A stretch of 64,000 nucleotides of DNA, from assembly GCF_900098925.1 (NCBI RefSeq), contig NZ_LT622356.1:114041-178040 (forward strand), given 5' to 3'. This DNA comes from Bacillus massiliglaciei (GTDB taxonomy: Bacteria; Bacillota; Bacilli; Bacillales; DSM-1321). Of this stretch, positions 14,507 through 23,107 are shown piece after piece; the first letter of the stretch is position 1, and the number at the start of each line of letters is the position of its first letter. The position numbers and the translations under genes are program-made. A model generated the notes under the pieces. It did not search any database, was not told the DNA's origin, and saw only the letters and a list, made by a program, of their open reading frames with translations.

Positions 14507-17304
14507 GTAAACTCTGTATAAAGGGTAGCCGGAATCTCATGCTCTAATTCCATCTTAACGGTAATCGGCTTTTCTCCACGGAATTCCACTGTATTTCCCT
14601 TCCCTATATAAATATAAGGTTCTGTTTTTCCATCAATCTCTTTATACTTTCGTATAAATAAATGAAGAGCAATTCCCCTATCTTTATTGTATACGATATT
14701 CTTTCCTCGTTCCGAAGTAGGCGCTGTACTATTGGGCGTTTGCCATTGAAAAAATCGTTCGTTGATAAATTCATCATGATAATTAATACTTTCCTTTATA
14801 TCCGCTTCTTTATGAAGATCAATGAACAAGAAGTAGTCCTTCCCATTGGAGAGTAAACCAGATCCTCTAAAGGCGCTATGGCTTTTCCGATAGTTTGAAA
14901 GTAACGCCGCATCCGCCATTTGATATTGCTCATATAACTTAAAGTGCGGTACCCCATAGTAATCTTCTTTAAATTCCTTTTCATAGCGGAAAATCCCATA
15001 AAGGATAATATCCTCGATAAACTTTCGAAAATCTTCATTCTCAAGTAGCTTTTGATAAGAAGGTGTTTTCGTTAGGTACCCGTCCATTAAAGAAAACAGT
15101 TTGAAATTCCGTTTCTTCTGACCTGGATCATAGTAGTCTTGGTTCCAGCATTCCATAGCATGGCGGACGCTATCTTCATCCACTTCTTTTACAAGCTTCA
15201 AAATTTCCTGCTTAGCAATATCTAATGAAATCTGCTCATGCTCTAGTAAGTACTTTGCAATCACAAACTCATAGACTCTTTTAAGTGGTAATTTACCTGA
15301 TAGTTCCTTTAGTGCTCCTTCAAAGTTTTCGTTTAATAAAAGACCCTTTAAATGATCATCCTTCTCTACCTTCGCCACAAACTGAAGATAACTTTTATCC
15401 CGGTTAATAAACTTAATCGGATCAGGTGCCCCATCAAACTTTATATAATCCATTAAGTACAAAGGAATATGGCCATTGTTCATTTTCTTAAATTCAAAAT
15501 ACTCTTCTTTCAAATATTTTAAGGAATTAAAATTCTCCTTATCAATTTGGGAAAGAATCCGTTCAACTGAGATTTTATCCATTTGAATGTGAGTTGCACC
15601 GGGAATGTTTGCAAAGCCTGTCGCAATGGCTACTTTCAAGCTTTCCTTATCATAATAGCGGCTTCCATTTAAAGCGATCGCAATTAAGAAAGTTTTACTA
15701 TGGTTCCCGATAAAATCAAGGACGGTTAAAAAAGTCTTATCCTTATGTTTGCGCAATCCCCGTCCAAGCTGTTGAATAAAGACGATGGGGGAATTGGTAG
15801 GTCGTAGCATTAAAACCGTATTAACCGATGGAATATCGACGCCTTCATTAAAAATATCGACAGAGAAAATAAACTCTAATTCATCATTGTCGTCTTCAAG
15901 CCTATGAATATAGTGCGCTCTTTGATCAACTGAATTCTCTCCAGATAAGCAGATACTTTTATAGCCTCTTTTATTAAATTCGTCTGCCATGTATCTTGCA
16001 TGTTCCACCGTTACACAGAAACCCAGACCCTTCCTCTTTTCTCCGTCATGTCCATAAAAGTTCATATTTCCGATGATAAAATCTACTCGTTCATTTACTT
16101 TTAAACGCTTGGTGATTTCCGCAACATCATCAATATCTACATCACTTAAATCAATTCCTTCAATATCTGTTATACCAAAATAATGAAATGGAATTACTAA
16201 CTCATCCTCTAGAGCCTCATGCAATCTTACTTCCAAAGCTACATTATTATCAAACAGGTCAAAGACATTTTGATGATCGCTTCTTTCTGGAGTAGCCGTC
16301 ATTCCTAACGTAAAGCTTGGTTGGAAATAATCAAATATCGCTTGATAGCTTGGGCTCGTCGCATGATGTGCCTCATCAAAGATTATATAATCAAATTCAT
16401 TAGGACTAAATTCGTGATAGCTGTTCGATATGGTCTGAATCGTCGAGAATATATAGTCTGCATTTCTTTGCTTTTGATTCCCTGTTAACAAGCCAAAGGT
16501 CAACCCTTCATTTAGAATCAACTTTGCAAAGGTCTCTTTTGCCTTTTTTAAAATTTCCTCTCTATGAACAATAAACAGCAATCGTTTCGGCTTAACGGCT
16601 TTGACGTCGAAAGCTGACATATACGTTTTACCTGTACCGGTTGCTGCGATCACCAATGCTTTCGTTTCTCCAAATGAACGAATTCGTTCCAAATTTTCAA
16701 CAGCACGTCTTTGCATTGCATTCGGAACAACATAATCAGAGCTCTCATAAATAAATTGCTGCGTATTCTTATAGCCACTTAATTTGGATAAAAACTCCTC
16801 ATACTTTCGAATAAAAATTTCATCTGCTTGTACACTGCTATTCCAAAGGGTCTCATATTCCTTTAAAACATCTTGAAGAAAATAAGCATCCTGTTTTGCG
16901 ATAATCCCTACATTCCATTCGACATTACTTTTAAGTGCACTTTGAGTAATATTAGAAGAACCGATTATCACCTTATAATTTTCTTCATACTCAAAAATAT
17001 AGGCTTTCGTGTGAAAACCAATTTCTTTTTCTGTATCAAAAATTTTCAGTTGTATATTTTCAAACTCATTAACCTTCTTGAGTGCCTTTGTTTCTGTAAA
17101 GTTCAAATAGGTTGACGTAATAATCTTTCCTTCTACGCCTCTTTTCTCTGCTTCCTTAAAAGAATCCAATAACAACTGCAGTCCACTAAAATTGATAAAA
17201 GCCACACTGAAATAGAATTTTTTACATTGTTGAATGGAAGAAACAAGTTCATTTAACAAATTCCCTTTATCTGAGTTCACAATTAATTTTTTCTCAACAG
17301 ACAT
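14494..17304 (-). CDS. PLD-nuclease/SF2-helicase with DUF3427 C-terminus
   Basis: A 936-residue protein built like its neighbour. There is a PLD-type nuclease domain (residues 1-170; GFHTKAYIFEYEENY, then GSSNITQSAL) and an SF2 helicase (about 200-560; Walker A AATGTGKT, Walker B DEAHHAT, GMTATPERSD, QQLGRGLRKH). The long C-terminal region ends in a DUF3427-type domain (EFRGEKPITVKMELEHEIP). It is strongly A/T-rich compared with flanking chromosomal genes. It starts after AGGAGTTAAC. The family is often seen in mobile or defence islands; a specific function is not established. Confidence 0.87.
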   Translation of the reverse strand: MSVEKKLIVNSDKGNLLNELVSSIQQCKKFYFSVAFINFSGLQLLLDSFKEAEKRGVEGKIITSTYLNFTETKALKKVNEFENIQLKIFDTEKEIGFHTKAYIFEYEENYKVIIGSSNITQSALKSNVEWNVGIIAKQDAYFLQDVLKEYETLWNSSVQADEIFIRKYEEFLSKLSGYKNTQQFIYESSDYVVPNAMQRRAVENLERIRSFGETKALVIAATGTGKTYMSAFDVKAVKPKRLLFIVHREEILKKAKETFAKLILNEGLTFGLLTGNQKQRNADYIFSTIQTISNSYHEFSPNEFDYIIFDEAHHATSPSYQAIFDYFQPSFTLGMTATPERSDHQNVFDLFDNNVALEVRLHEALEDELVIPFHYFGITDIEGIDLSDVDIDDVAEITKRLKVNERVDFIIGNMNFYGHDGEKRKGLGFCVTVEHARYMADEFNKRGYKSICLSGENSVDQRAHYIHRLEDDNDELEFIFSVDIFNEGVDIPSVNTVLMLRPTNSPIVFIQQLGRGLRKHKDKTFLTVLDFIGNHSKTFLIAIALNGSRYYDKESLKVAIATGFANIPGATHIQMDKISVERILSQIDKENFNSLKYLKEEYFEFKKMNNGHIPLYLMDYIKFDGAPDPIKFINRDKSYLQFVAKVEKDDHLKGLLLNENFEGALKELSGKLPLKRVYEFVIAKYLLEHEQISLDIAKQEILKLVKEVDEDSVRHAMECWNQDYYDPGQKKRNFKLFSLMDGYLTKTPSYQKLLENEDFRKFIEDIILYGIFRYEKEFKEDYYGVPHFKLYEQYQMADAALLSNYRKSHSAFRGSGLLSNGKDYFLFIDLHKEADIKESINYHDEFINERFFQWQTPNSTAPTSERGKNIVYNKDRGIALHLFIRKYKEIDGKTEPYIYIGKGNTVEFRGEKPITVKMELEHEIPATLYTEFTKKV

Positions 17305-17419
17305 GTTAACTCCTAATCATTTTGATGAATTGGTAGATACATTATATAAGAATAATATACCATATTTTTCACAAAAAATGACAGACAACCACTTTTAAGG
17401 TTGATCCCTTCTTTCCATA

Positions 17420-17441
17420 AAAAAGAACCCCCAATCCTAAG
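17420..17441 (-). terminator. mqo terminator, T-run half (split by the IS element)
   Basis: Minus-strand GGATTGGGGGTTCTTTTTT is the second arm and U-run of the mqo terminator. The first arm lies at 18728-18740 on the other side of the insertion sequence. Confidence 0.8.
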
Positions 17442-17482
17442 AGGGACTGACCCCCGTTAGTGAGACAGGGATCAAAACACCT

Positions 17483-18283
17483 TCAATCAGCCAATTGCCG
17501 ATATTGTATCGGTGATTGGTTGTTTAGTTTTGTTTGAATACGAATGTTGTTATAATAATAAATGTATTCTTCGACAGTTCGCTCTACGATTGCCGTCGTA
17601 GTTCGGTTCACGCTGTCGAGGTTGAACGTTTCAGACTTTAGTGAGGAATGAAACGATTCGATAGGGGCATTATCAGCGGGCGTTCCTTTCCGGGACATGC
17701 TCATGGTAATGCCTTTTGCTTTAACCGCCTGTTGATATTCGTATGAAGTATAAACAGAACCCTGATCACTATGTAATACACAATTCTCCGGTAAGGCCGG
17801 GAGCTGATCGAGTGTATCTAATACGAAGGCTGTATTCTGTCTATCTCCAATCGTTAAAGCAATGACTTGTCCGTTGTACAAGTCTAATATACTGGAAAGA
17901 TACAATTGTTTCTGCCCATAAGGCAAATAAGTTATGTCTGTCACAAGTTTTTCGAGTGGACGATCGGACTGGAAGTTCCGATCTAATATGTTTTCTGCGA
18001 CGGCATAAGGTTGGCCTGTGTTCGTTCGCTTCTTCTCTTTCACTCTGCACTGCCAGCCATTCTCCTGCATAATACGCTGCACCGCTTTACGATTAATGCA
18101 CTTTTCCTGATTTAGTACCGCTGTAATCTTCCGATATCCATATCGAAATTTATGTGCTTTACACAACGCGCCGATCTGAGATTCAAATTCACGTTTCTCA
18201 TGGTAGGTATTCCTGTTTGCCTTCCAACGATAATAGGTAGCTCTGGAAACCCCTAGATGAAGACAAATATCCTTGACACTCAT
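17483..18283 (-). CDS. IS3-family transposase OrfB (integrase domain)
   Basis: A 266-residue stretch from the first ATG in this frame. It contains an N-terminal HTH_21 region (RKITAVLNQEKCINRKAVQRIM) and an rve integrase core with DDE residues: VTDITYLP, HSDQGSVYTS, and E in PIESFHSSLKSE. It is normally made as an OrfAB fusion by -1 frameshifting at 18352-18358. The frame is open upstream of this ATG back to the slip site. No interruption is seen, so the element may be active. Confidence 0.93.
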   Translation of the reverse strand: MSVKDICLHLGVSRATYYRWKANRNTYHEKREFESQIGALCKAHKFRYGYRKITAVLNQEKCINRKAVQRIMQENGWQCRVKEKKRTNTGQPYAVAENILDRNFQSDRPLEKLVTDITYLPYGQKQLYLSSILDLYNGQVIALTIGDRQNTAFVLDTLDQLPALPENCVLHSDQGSVYTSYEYQQAVKAKGITMSMSRKGTPADNAPIESFHSSLKSETFNLDSVNRTTTAIVERTVEEYIYYYNNIRIQTKLNNQSPIQYRQLAD

Positions 18284-18300
18284 CGTCTCACGTAATTCCT

Positions 18301-18633
18301 CTACAAGCTGGATTGTCGTTTCTCTATCAACATCCTTTCCAATTCCTTGTACTTTTTTAAAACTTCATTTTGTTGTCTTAAAAAGCGATTCTCTGCTTGT
18401 AATTTTTCCATCTCTGAAGAGTAAAAGGGCCCTTTCCCGAACGTATATTGCTTACCAACAGGCTGTTCAAACCGATTGATTTCTCCAGCTTTATACCATC
18501 TAACCCAGGTTTGAATCTGTGTTTTATTCTTGATATTTAACTCGTGCATTATCTCTTTTACGGACACCCCTGCCAGTCTCATTTCTACTGCCTTCTGTTT
18601 TATTTCCACTGGATAGCTCACTCTTGTCCCCAT
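18301..18633 (-). CDS. IS3-family transposase OrfA (helix-turn-helix)
   Basis: A 110-residue DNA-binding protein, MGTRVSYPVEIKQKAVEMRL and onward, with an HTH (VSVKEIMHELNIKNKTQIQT) and a C-terminal leucine-zipper-like coiled coil (MEKLQAENRFLRQQNEVLKK). The ATG at 18633 has TTGGAGG upstream; the longer frame to 18672 lies in the inverted repeat. Translation either ends at 18301 or slips into orfB. Confidence 0.9.
   Translation of the reverse strand: MGTRVSYPVEIKQKAVEMRLAGVSVKEIMHELNIKNKTQIQTWVRWYKAGEINRFEQPVGKQYTFGKGPFYSSEMEKLQAENRFLRQQNEVLKKYKELERMLIEKRQSSL
18352..18358 (-). promoter_or_regulatory. Programmed -1 frameshift site (A AAA AAG)
   Basis: OrfA reads TTA AAA AAG here, giving the heptamer A AAA AAG in the correct phase. 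Slipping back one base continues as AAA AAA GTA CAA GGA and stays open into orfB. Confidence 0.8.
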
Positions 18634-18727
18634 AAAAAAACACCTCCAAGTCTTATTTCGGATAACAATCATCCGTTTTCAACCTTGAAGGTGTTTTTTA
18701 TTTGTCTCAACCTAAGGGGTCAGTCCC

Positions 18728-18744
18728 AGATTGAGGGTTCTTTT
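18728..18744 (-). terminator. mqo terminator, first arm (split by the IS element)
   Basis: Minus-strand GAACCCTCAATCT pairs with AGGATTGGGGGTTC at 17426-17438. The two arms are now separated by 1.29 kb of IS DNA. Confidence 0.75.
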
Positions 18745-18812
18745 TCTATTTCATTATTATTCTCTGCCAAAAACCACGTGAGCTCTTTCACTAAACCCTT
18801 CGTTACTGGCAA

Positions 18813-20321
18813 TTAGGAATTAACCAGTTGCTGCTTGGTTTCAGTCAGGCCCAGTGTTTCAGCGGTAGCTGCATGGACTTCATGGAAAAGGTCTGGGTGT
18901 TCCATCAAGGATATGCCGTACGTAGGGACCATTTCTTTGATTTTAGGCTCCCATTCCTTGATATGCTGCGGGAAGCACCGGTTGATGACATCCAGCATAA
19001 CGTGTACGGCAGTAGAAGCGCCTGGTGATGCTCCAAGCAGGCAGGCGATGGAGCCGTCTGCTGCGCTGACAACTTCTGTACCGAATTGAAGGGTTCCTTT
19101 GCCGCCGGCTTCGGTATCTTTGATGACCTGAACGCGCTGGCCTGCTACGACGATGTCCCAGTCTTCGCTCTTCGCGTTCGGGATGAATTCACGCAGTTCT
19201 TCCATGCGTTTTTCGTGTGACAGCATGACTTGCTCGATCAAGTACTTGGTCAATGGAATTTCTTTGACCCCTGCAGCAAGCATTGTTAGGACGTTGCTCG
19301 GTTTCACAGAAGTGATCAGGTCCATCATGGAACCGGTCTTCAGGAACTTCGGTGAGAATCCGGCGAATGGTCCGAACAGCAAGGATTTCTTGTTGTCGAT
19401 GAAGCGTGTATCCAGATGCGGCACGGACATTGGCGGAGCGCCGACCTTCGCTTTTCCGTACACTTTTGCATGGTGCTTCGCGATGACTTCTGGGTTCTTA
19501 CAAACCATGAACAGTCCGCTTACAGGGAAGCCGCCGATGCCTTTTCCTTCAGGAATGCCTGATTTCTGAAGCAGGTGCAGGCTTCCGCCGCCTCCGCCGA
19601 TGAAGACGAACTTGGCTGTATGGTATTCGATTCTTCCGTTCTCGATGTCACGCACCTTCAGTTCCCACAGGCCGTCCGCTGTACGCTTGATATCTTCTAC
19701 GCCGTGGTTGTAGTTCATCACAACGTCTTTCTTCTCCAGGTGTTCAAACAGCATACGAGTCAACGCCCCAAAGTTGACATCCGTACCAGAGTCGATTTTC
19801 GTTGCGGCGATCGGCTCGTCAGATGTACGCCCTTCCATGATCAATGGAATCCATTCCTTCAGTTTCGCAGGATCTTCTGAGTATTCCATCCCTTGGAATA
19901 ATGGATTGTTTGACAGCGCTTTAAAACGCTTCTGCAAAAAGGCTACGTTCTTTTCCCCTTGAACCATGCTTGTATGCGGCAGCGGCATGATAAAGTCATG
20001 CGGGTTGCTGATCAGTTTGCTTTTCACAAGGTAAGACCAGAACTGTCTGGATAGCTGGAACTGTTCATTCACCTTGATAGCTTTCGTAATATTTATCGAT
20101 CCGTCCGGCTGTTCGACTGTGTAGTTCAGTTCGCAAAGCGCTGAGTGCCCTGTCCCTGCATTGTTCCATTCGTTAGAGCTTTCCTCTCCGGCTTTCGCGA
20201 GCTTTTCAAACACGGTAATTTCCCAATCCGGTGCTAATTCTTTAAGCAATGACCCCAATGTTGCACTCATAACTCCAGCGCCAATTAAAATAACGTCTGT
20301 TTGCTTCTGTATGTTGCTCAT
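18813..20321 (-). CDS. mqo: Malate:quinone oxidoreductase
   Basis: Membrane-associated FAD enzyme (502 residues) that oxidises malate to oxaloacetate and passes electrons to the quinone pool. The FAD-binding start [20 protein letters not shown], the motif [18 protein letters not shown], and the C-terminal [19 protein letters not shown] are typical of Mqo. I chose the ATG at 20321 ([10 protein letters not shown]) with AAGGATGG upstream; an ATG nine bases earlier overlaps that ribosome site. Single gene. Its own terminator is interrupted by the IS3 element downstream. Confidence 0.95.
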   Translation of the reverse strand: MSNIQKQTDVILIGAGVMSATLGSLLKELAPDWEITVFEKLAKAGEESSNEWNNAGTGHSALCELNYTVEQPDGSINITKAIKVNEQFQLSRQFWSYLVKSKLISNPHDFIMPLPHTSMVQGEKNVAFLQKRFKALSNNPLFQGMEYSEDPAKLKEWIPLIMEGRTSDEPIAATKIDSGTDVNFGALTRMLFEHLEKKDVVMNYNHGVEDIKRTADGLWELKVRDIENGRIEYHTAKFVFIGGGGGSLHLLQKSGIPEGKGIGGFPVSGLFMVCKNPEVIAKHHAKVYGKAKVGAPPMSVPHLDTRFIDNKKSLLFGPFAGFSPKFLKTGSMMDLITSVKPSNVLTMLAAGVKEIPLTKYLIEQVMLSHEKRMEELREFIPNAKSEDWDIVVAGQRVQVIKDTEAGGKGTLQFGTEVVSAADGSIACLLGASPGASTAVHVMLDVINRCFPQHIKEWEPKIKEMVPTYGISLMEHPDLFHEVHAATAETLGLTETKQQLVNS

Positions 20322-20708
20322 GATAACCATCCTTATCCCCTAGATTTGCAAAAGAGATGCTGGCGCTTCCGCCATGTGTCCCACAAGCAAAAGCGCAACC
20401 AACGAACACATCTTTTCTGTCCCAATTATAAATTATCACAATTATTTACATAATAAAATGCCTATTGCACGAAGAACAGTAGAAACTAGTCGAATTCTGG
20501 TGAAAAATATTAAATCGTCCGTAAAACCTGAATAATTGATTCAGAACCTTCCTCTTAGTTCAGCAGGAATATTCTGAACGGCTTCTCCTTAAAGATCCAC
20601 CTTGGTTTATTTTAACATAAAATCACATGTCAGTCCTTGGAAATATCCCCCGTTTTAAAGGAATGACCGAATATTTCCTTCACACCTCAAGTATATGCCA
20701 TCCGCCCG
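20322..20708. other. Intergenic region upstream of mqo
   Basis: About 390 bp with no convincing gene. It should hold the mqo promoter. No clear operator was recognised. Short open frames here have no ribosome site and no recognisable family. Confidence 0.4.
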
Positions 20709-21038
20709 GTGAATGCATCCCTTTTTCAGGCTGCAAACCTTTCCATTGGCGCAAAGATGAAAAGACAGGAACCGCGGATAACTTTCGAACGGAAATGGAA
20801 CAGAAGAAATATAGAAGAAGGATTGGAGCATGATCATAAGGAATCCATATCCTTAAAGTGGATGCCCGCTCTTTTAGCAATCGTTCAGGACAGGCTTGGC
20901 AGAAAGCCGTGTCATATGTATTGCATGCCTTTGTTACAGAGCATAAAGGAAAAGGATGAAACCTTTTACGATTTCATCCCTCCGTTTATCCCTATGGAAG
21001 CTTTTTATAAGGCCTGCATTTCCTGCAGTGCCCGCTAA
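20709..21038 (+). CDS. Doubtful small ORF
   Basis: An open frame of up to 109 codons, or about 93 if ATG 20757 is used. The C-terminal half reads like a protein (SLKWMPALLAIVQDRLGRKP, then CHMYCMPLLQSIKEKD and YDFIPPFIPMEAFYKACISC) and has four cysteines. No good ribosome site precedes any start. The stop overlaps the end of the AhpD-like gene in convergent fashion. I do not recognise a family; it may be a remnant. Confidence 0.25.
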   Translation: MNASLFQAANLSIGAKMKRQEPRITFERKWNRRNIEEGLEHDHKESISLKWMPALLAIVQDRLGRKPCHMYCMPLLQSIKEKDETFYDFIPPFIPMEAFYKACISCSAR

Positions 21039-21388
21039 TTCATCTCATTCAGGCAGTCCTGGACAAGCGTAACGCCCTGGCTTACCGAGGCGCCGCCGCC
21101 TAATGCGGCCGTTACACATACAGCTTCAAGTATTTCCTGCTCTGAGCAGCCCTGTTCAAGACACCCCTTCGCATGATAGATGATGCAATATTCGTCTTGG
21201 GCATGAATACTAATTCCTAATGCGATTAACTGTTTTTGTTTTTGGGTCAATGCCCCTTCTTTAAAGCACTCTTCCGTAAATGCATTAAACTGACTGACAA
21301 ACCCGGGGAGTTTTTCATTAAACCTGCCTATGCCTTCTTTATATTTTATCCGTGCCGCTTCAGTGAAATTTCCATCATTCATTTTCAA
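21035..21388 (-). CDS. AhpD-like / carboxymuconolactone decarboxylase-family protein
   Basis: A 117-residue single-domain protein of the AhpD/CMD fold. The diagnostic helix pattern is LIALGISIHAQDEYCIIYHA, with one Cys (residue 66) and His (residue 70), then EILEAVCVTAALGGGASV. Members act as alkylhydroperoxidase-like disulfide proteins or decarboxylases; here only a Cys-x-x-x-His site is seen, not CxxC. The TTG at 21388 has AGGAGTGATTGTAAA in front; an ATG two codons later is the alternative. A sigma-G-like promoter lies upstream, so forespore expression is likely. Confidence 0.8.
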   Translation of the reverse strand: MKMNDGNFTEAARIKYKEGIGRFNEKLPGFVSQFNAFTEECFKEGALTQKQKQLIALGISIHAQDEYCIIYHAKGCLEQGCSEQEILEAVCVTAALGGGASVSQGVTLVQDCLNEMN

Positions 21389-21425
21389 TTTACAATCACT
21401 CCTGCATTTTTTTCAAAGCAACATG

Positions 21426-21456
21426 TAGTATGGACCAATCAGCGACCCTTTATTTA
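21426..21456 (-). promoter_or_regulatory. Candidate sigma-G promoter for the AhpD-like gene
   Basis: Minus-strand TAAATA (21456-21451), an 18-base spacer and CATACTA (21432-21426). The -10 is a perfect sigma-G match. The gene start is 38 bases downstream. Confidence 0.55.
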
Positions 21457-21538
21457 TCCCCTGCCATAATCAAGAAATTATAATTTTGGAGCGGGAAGGA
21501 ATAATGGTAATAATGACTGATGAAATGTAGGTGATGGA

Positions 21539-21790
21539 ATGGAAAACCAGATTTACCAGGCCGGAGACATTGTCTATGTTTTTTACCGGAATCCGCATAC
21601 CCAGGATGTGGCGAATGTCCAGGCGGCGGCCGTGGTCAACAGCCCCGATCAGGCGGATGAATTGGCCTTGTTCCTGTATGAAACGTATTATCCCCTGTCT
21701 GATGAGATGGCTGTCTATGCAACAGAAGAAGAGGCGAACCAGGCCTACTGCTATTATTACGGGACAGAATCAGACGGGATCTTGGAATGA
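21539..21790 (+). CDS. splA: SplA, regulator of the spore photoproduct lyase operon
   Basis: An 83-residue acidic protein starting MENQIYQAGDIVYVFYRNPH, matching SplA of Bacillus, a negative regulator encoded before splB. It has no obvious nucleic-acid-binding motif and a Tyr-rich C-terminus (EEANQAYCYYYGTESDG). The ATG follows TGTAGGTGATGG. Its stop overlaps the splB start (ATGA), so the two are translationally coupled. Another long frame over the same bases is an overlap artefact. Confidence 0.88.
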   Translation: MENQIYQAGDIVYVFYRNPHTQDVANVQAAAVVNSPDQADELALFLYETYYPLSDEMAVYATEEEANQAYCYYYGTESDGILE

Positions 21791-22815
21791 ATAATCCCTT
21801 CACACCGAAACTGGTGTACTTCGAACCTGCTGCACTGGATTACCCTTTAGGCCAAGAACTGTATGAGAAATTCAAAAAGATGGACATCGAAATTCGGGAG
21901 ACCACTTCCCACAATCAGGTACGGAACCTTCCCGGCGATACCGACTTCAAAAAGTATCGCGTGGCGAAATCGACCCTTGTCGTGGGAATCAGAAAAACGC
22001 TTAAATTCGACACGTCCAAGCCTTCCGCCGAGTATGCCATCCCTTTTGCGACCGGCTGTATGGGCCACTGCCATTACTGCTACTTGCAGACCACCATGGG
22101 CAGCAAGCCGTATATCCGTACATATGTGAATGTCGATGAAATCCTCGAGGCGGCCGACCAGTATATGGAGGAGAGGGCCCCCGAAATCACAAGATTTGAA
22201 GCCTCCTGTACATCCGATATTGTAGGCATTGACCATTTGACCCACACACTGAAAAGGGCCATCGAGCATTTCGGGCAGTCCGGGCTGGGCCAATTACGAT
22301 TCGTGACAAAATTCCACCATGTCGACCACCTGCTGGATGCCAAGCATAACGGGAAGACAAGATTTCGTTTCAGCGTGAACGCCGACTATGTCATTAAGAA
22401 TTTCGAGCCGGGGACTTCCCCTTTGGCGAAACGGATTGAGGCGGCAGGAAAAGTGGCCAGAGCCAACTATCCGCTCGGGTTCATCGTCGCCCCCATTTAC
22501 CTTCATGAAGGGTGGCAGGACGGATACTATCAGATGTTTGAACGTTTGGATGCCGAATTGCCTCCTGAAGCCAAAAAAGACCTTACCTTTGAGTTTATCC
22601 AGCATCGTTTCACGAAGCCTGCAAAAAGAGTCATCGAGAAAAATTACCCCATGACGAAATTGGAATTAGAAGAAGAAAAAAGAAGATACAAGTGGGGAAG
22701 GTATGGAATCGGAAAATATATTTACCAGAAGGAAGAAGAAGAGGACATCAAAAAACACCTGTACAGCTATATGGAGAAGTTCTTCCCCCATGCGAAATTG
22801 GAATATTTCACGTAA
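21787..22815 (+). CDS. splB: Spore photoproduct lyase
   Basis: Radical SAM enzyme (342 residues, normal length) that repairs the UV lesion 5-thyminyl-5,6-dihydrothymine in germinating spores. The iron-sulfur cluster motif CMGHCHYC gives Cys91, Cys95 and Cys98. Cys141 in RFEASCTSD corresponds to the conserved hydrogen-donor cysteine of the family. The C-terminus KRRYKWGRYGIGKYIYQKEE is also typical. Presence of splAB is strong evidence that the host forms endospores. Confidence 0.97.
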   Translation: MNNPFTPKLVYFEPAALDYPLGQELYEKFKKMDIEIRETTSHNQVRNLPGDTDFKKYRVAKSTLVVGIRKTLKFDTSKPSAEYAIPFATGCMGHCHYCYLQTTMGSKPYIRTYVNVDEILEAADQYMEERAPEITRFEASCTSDIVGIDHLTHTLKRAIEHFGQSGLGQLRFVTKFHHVDHLLDAKHNGKTRFRFSVNADYVIKNFEPGTSPLAKRIEAAGKVARANYPLGFIVAPIYLHEGWQDGYYQMFERLDAELPPEAKKDLTFEFIQHRFTKPAKRVIEKNYPMTKLELEEEKRRYKWGRYGIGKYIYQKEEEEDIKKHLYSYMEKFFPHAKLEYFT

Positions 22816-22900
22816 GGTCATTGAATGACAGACAAAAGGGAAGGCCACACTAAAAATGGCGGTGAAACACCGACTACTGGCGATGCGGGGGGATTTTACG

Positions 22901-23074
22901 ATGAATGTTCGTGAAGGAATGATACCGACTGCACTGGGTACGGCTGTAACGGCTGCCGGATATGCGCTGAAACAAAGGCAAAGGTCCAATCAGATGATTG
23001 CCAATACCGTTTTCGGGTTTGGCTTGGCGCACGTGGTGCTGGGCGTCATTGACCTTGTCGAGCATCGCCGTTAA
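22901..23074 (+). CDS. Small conserved membrane protein of unknown function
   Basis: A 57-residue protein, MNVREGMIPTALGTAVTAAG and onward, with two short hydrophobic segments (about 8-20 and 32-50) joined by a basic loop (LKQRQRSNQM). The ATG at 22901 follows GGGGGGATTTTACG. The open frame reaches back to 22856, but that start is unsupported. I recall similar short proteins in Bacillus without a proven role. It lies downstream of splB with its own ribosome site and shares a terminator with the convergent ABC transporter genes. Confidence 0.65.
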   Translation: MNVREGMIPTALGTAVTAAGYALKQRQRSNQMIANTVFGFGLAHVVLGVIDLVEHRR

Positions 23075-23080
23075 GAAGAA

Positions 23081-23107
23081 GAGGAGCCATTCATTTGGCT
23101 CCTCTCT
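23081..23107. terminator. Bidirectional terminator
   Basis: Stem GAGGAGCC / GGCTCCTC with loop ATTCATTT, followed on the plus strand by TCTTTATTT. It ends the small membrane gene and, on the other strand, overlaps the end of the siderophore ATPase gene. Confidence 0.65.

Larger units (their letters stand above)
17443..18727 (-). mobile_element. IS3-family insertion sequence, 1285 bp
   Basis: Terminal inverted repeats begin with a perfect GGGACTGACCCC at both ends. Similarity continues through TGAGACA and AACACCTTCAA. The element carries orfA and orfB with an A6G slippery site between them. It is flanked by AGA on both sides (17440-17442 and 18728-18730), a 3-bp target duplication normal for IS3 elements. 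Removing the IS and one AGA restores an intrinsic terminator hairpin behind mqo. Confidence 0.9.

Noticed and set aside
21531..21794. Overlapping plus-strand frame across splA (basic, Arg/Met-rich)
   Set aside because: The splA frame matches the known family and overlaps the splB start. The other frame is a composition artefact.
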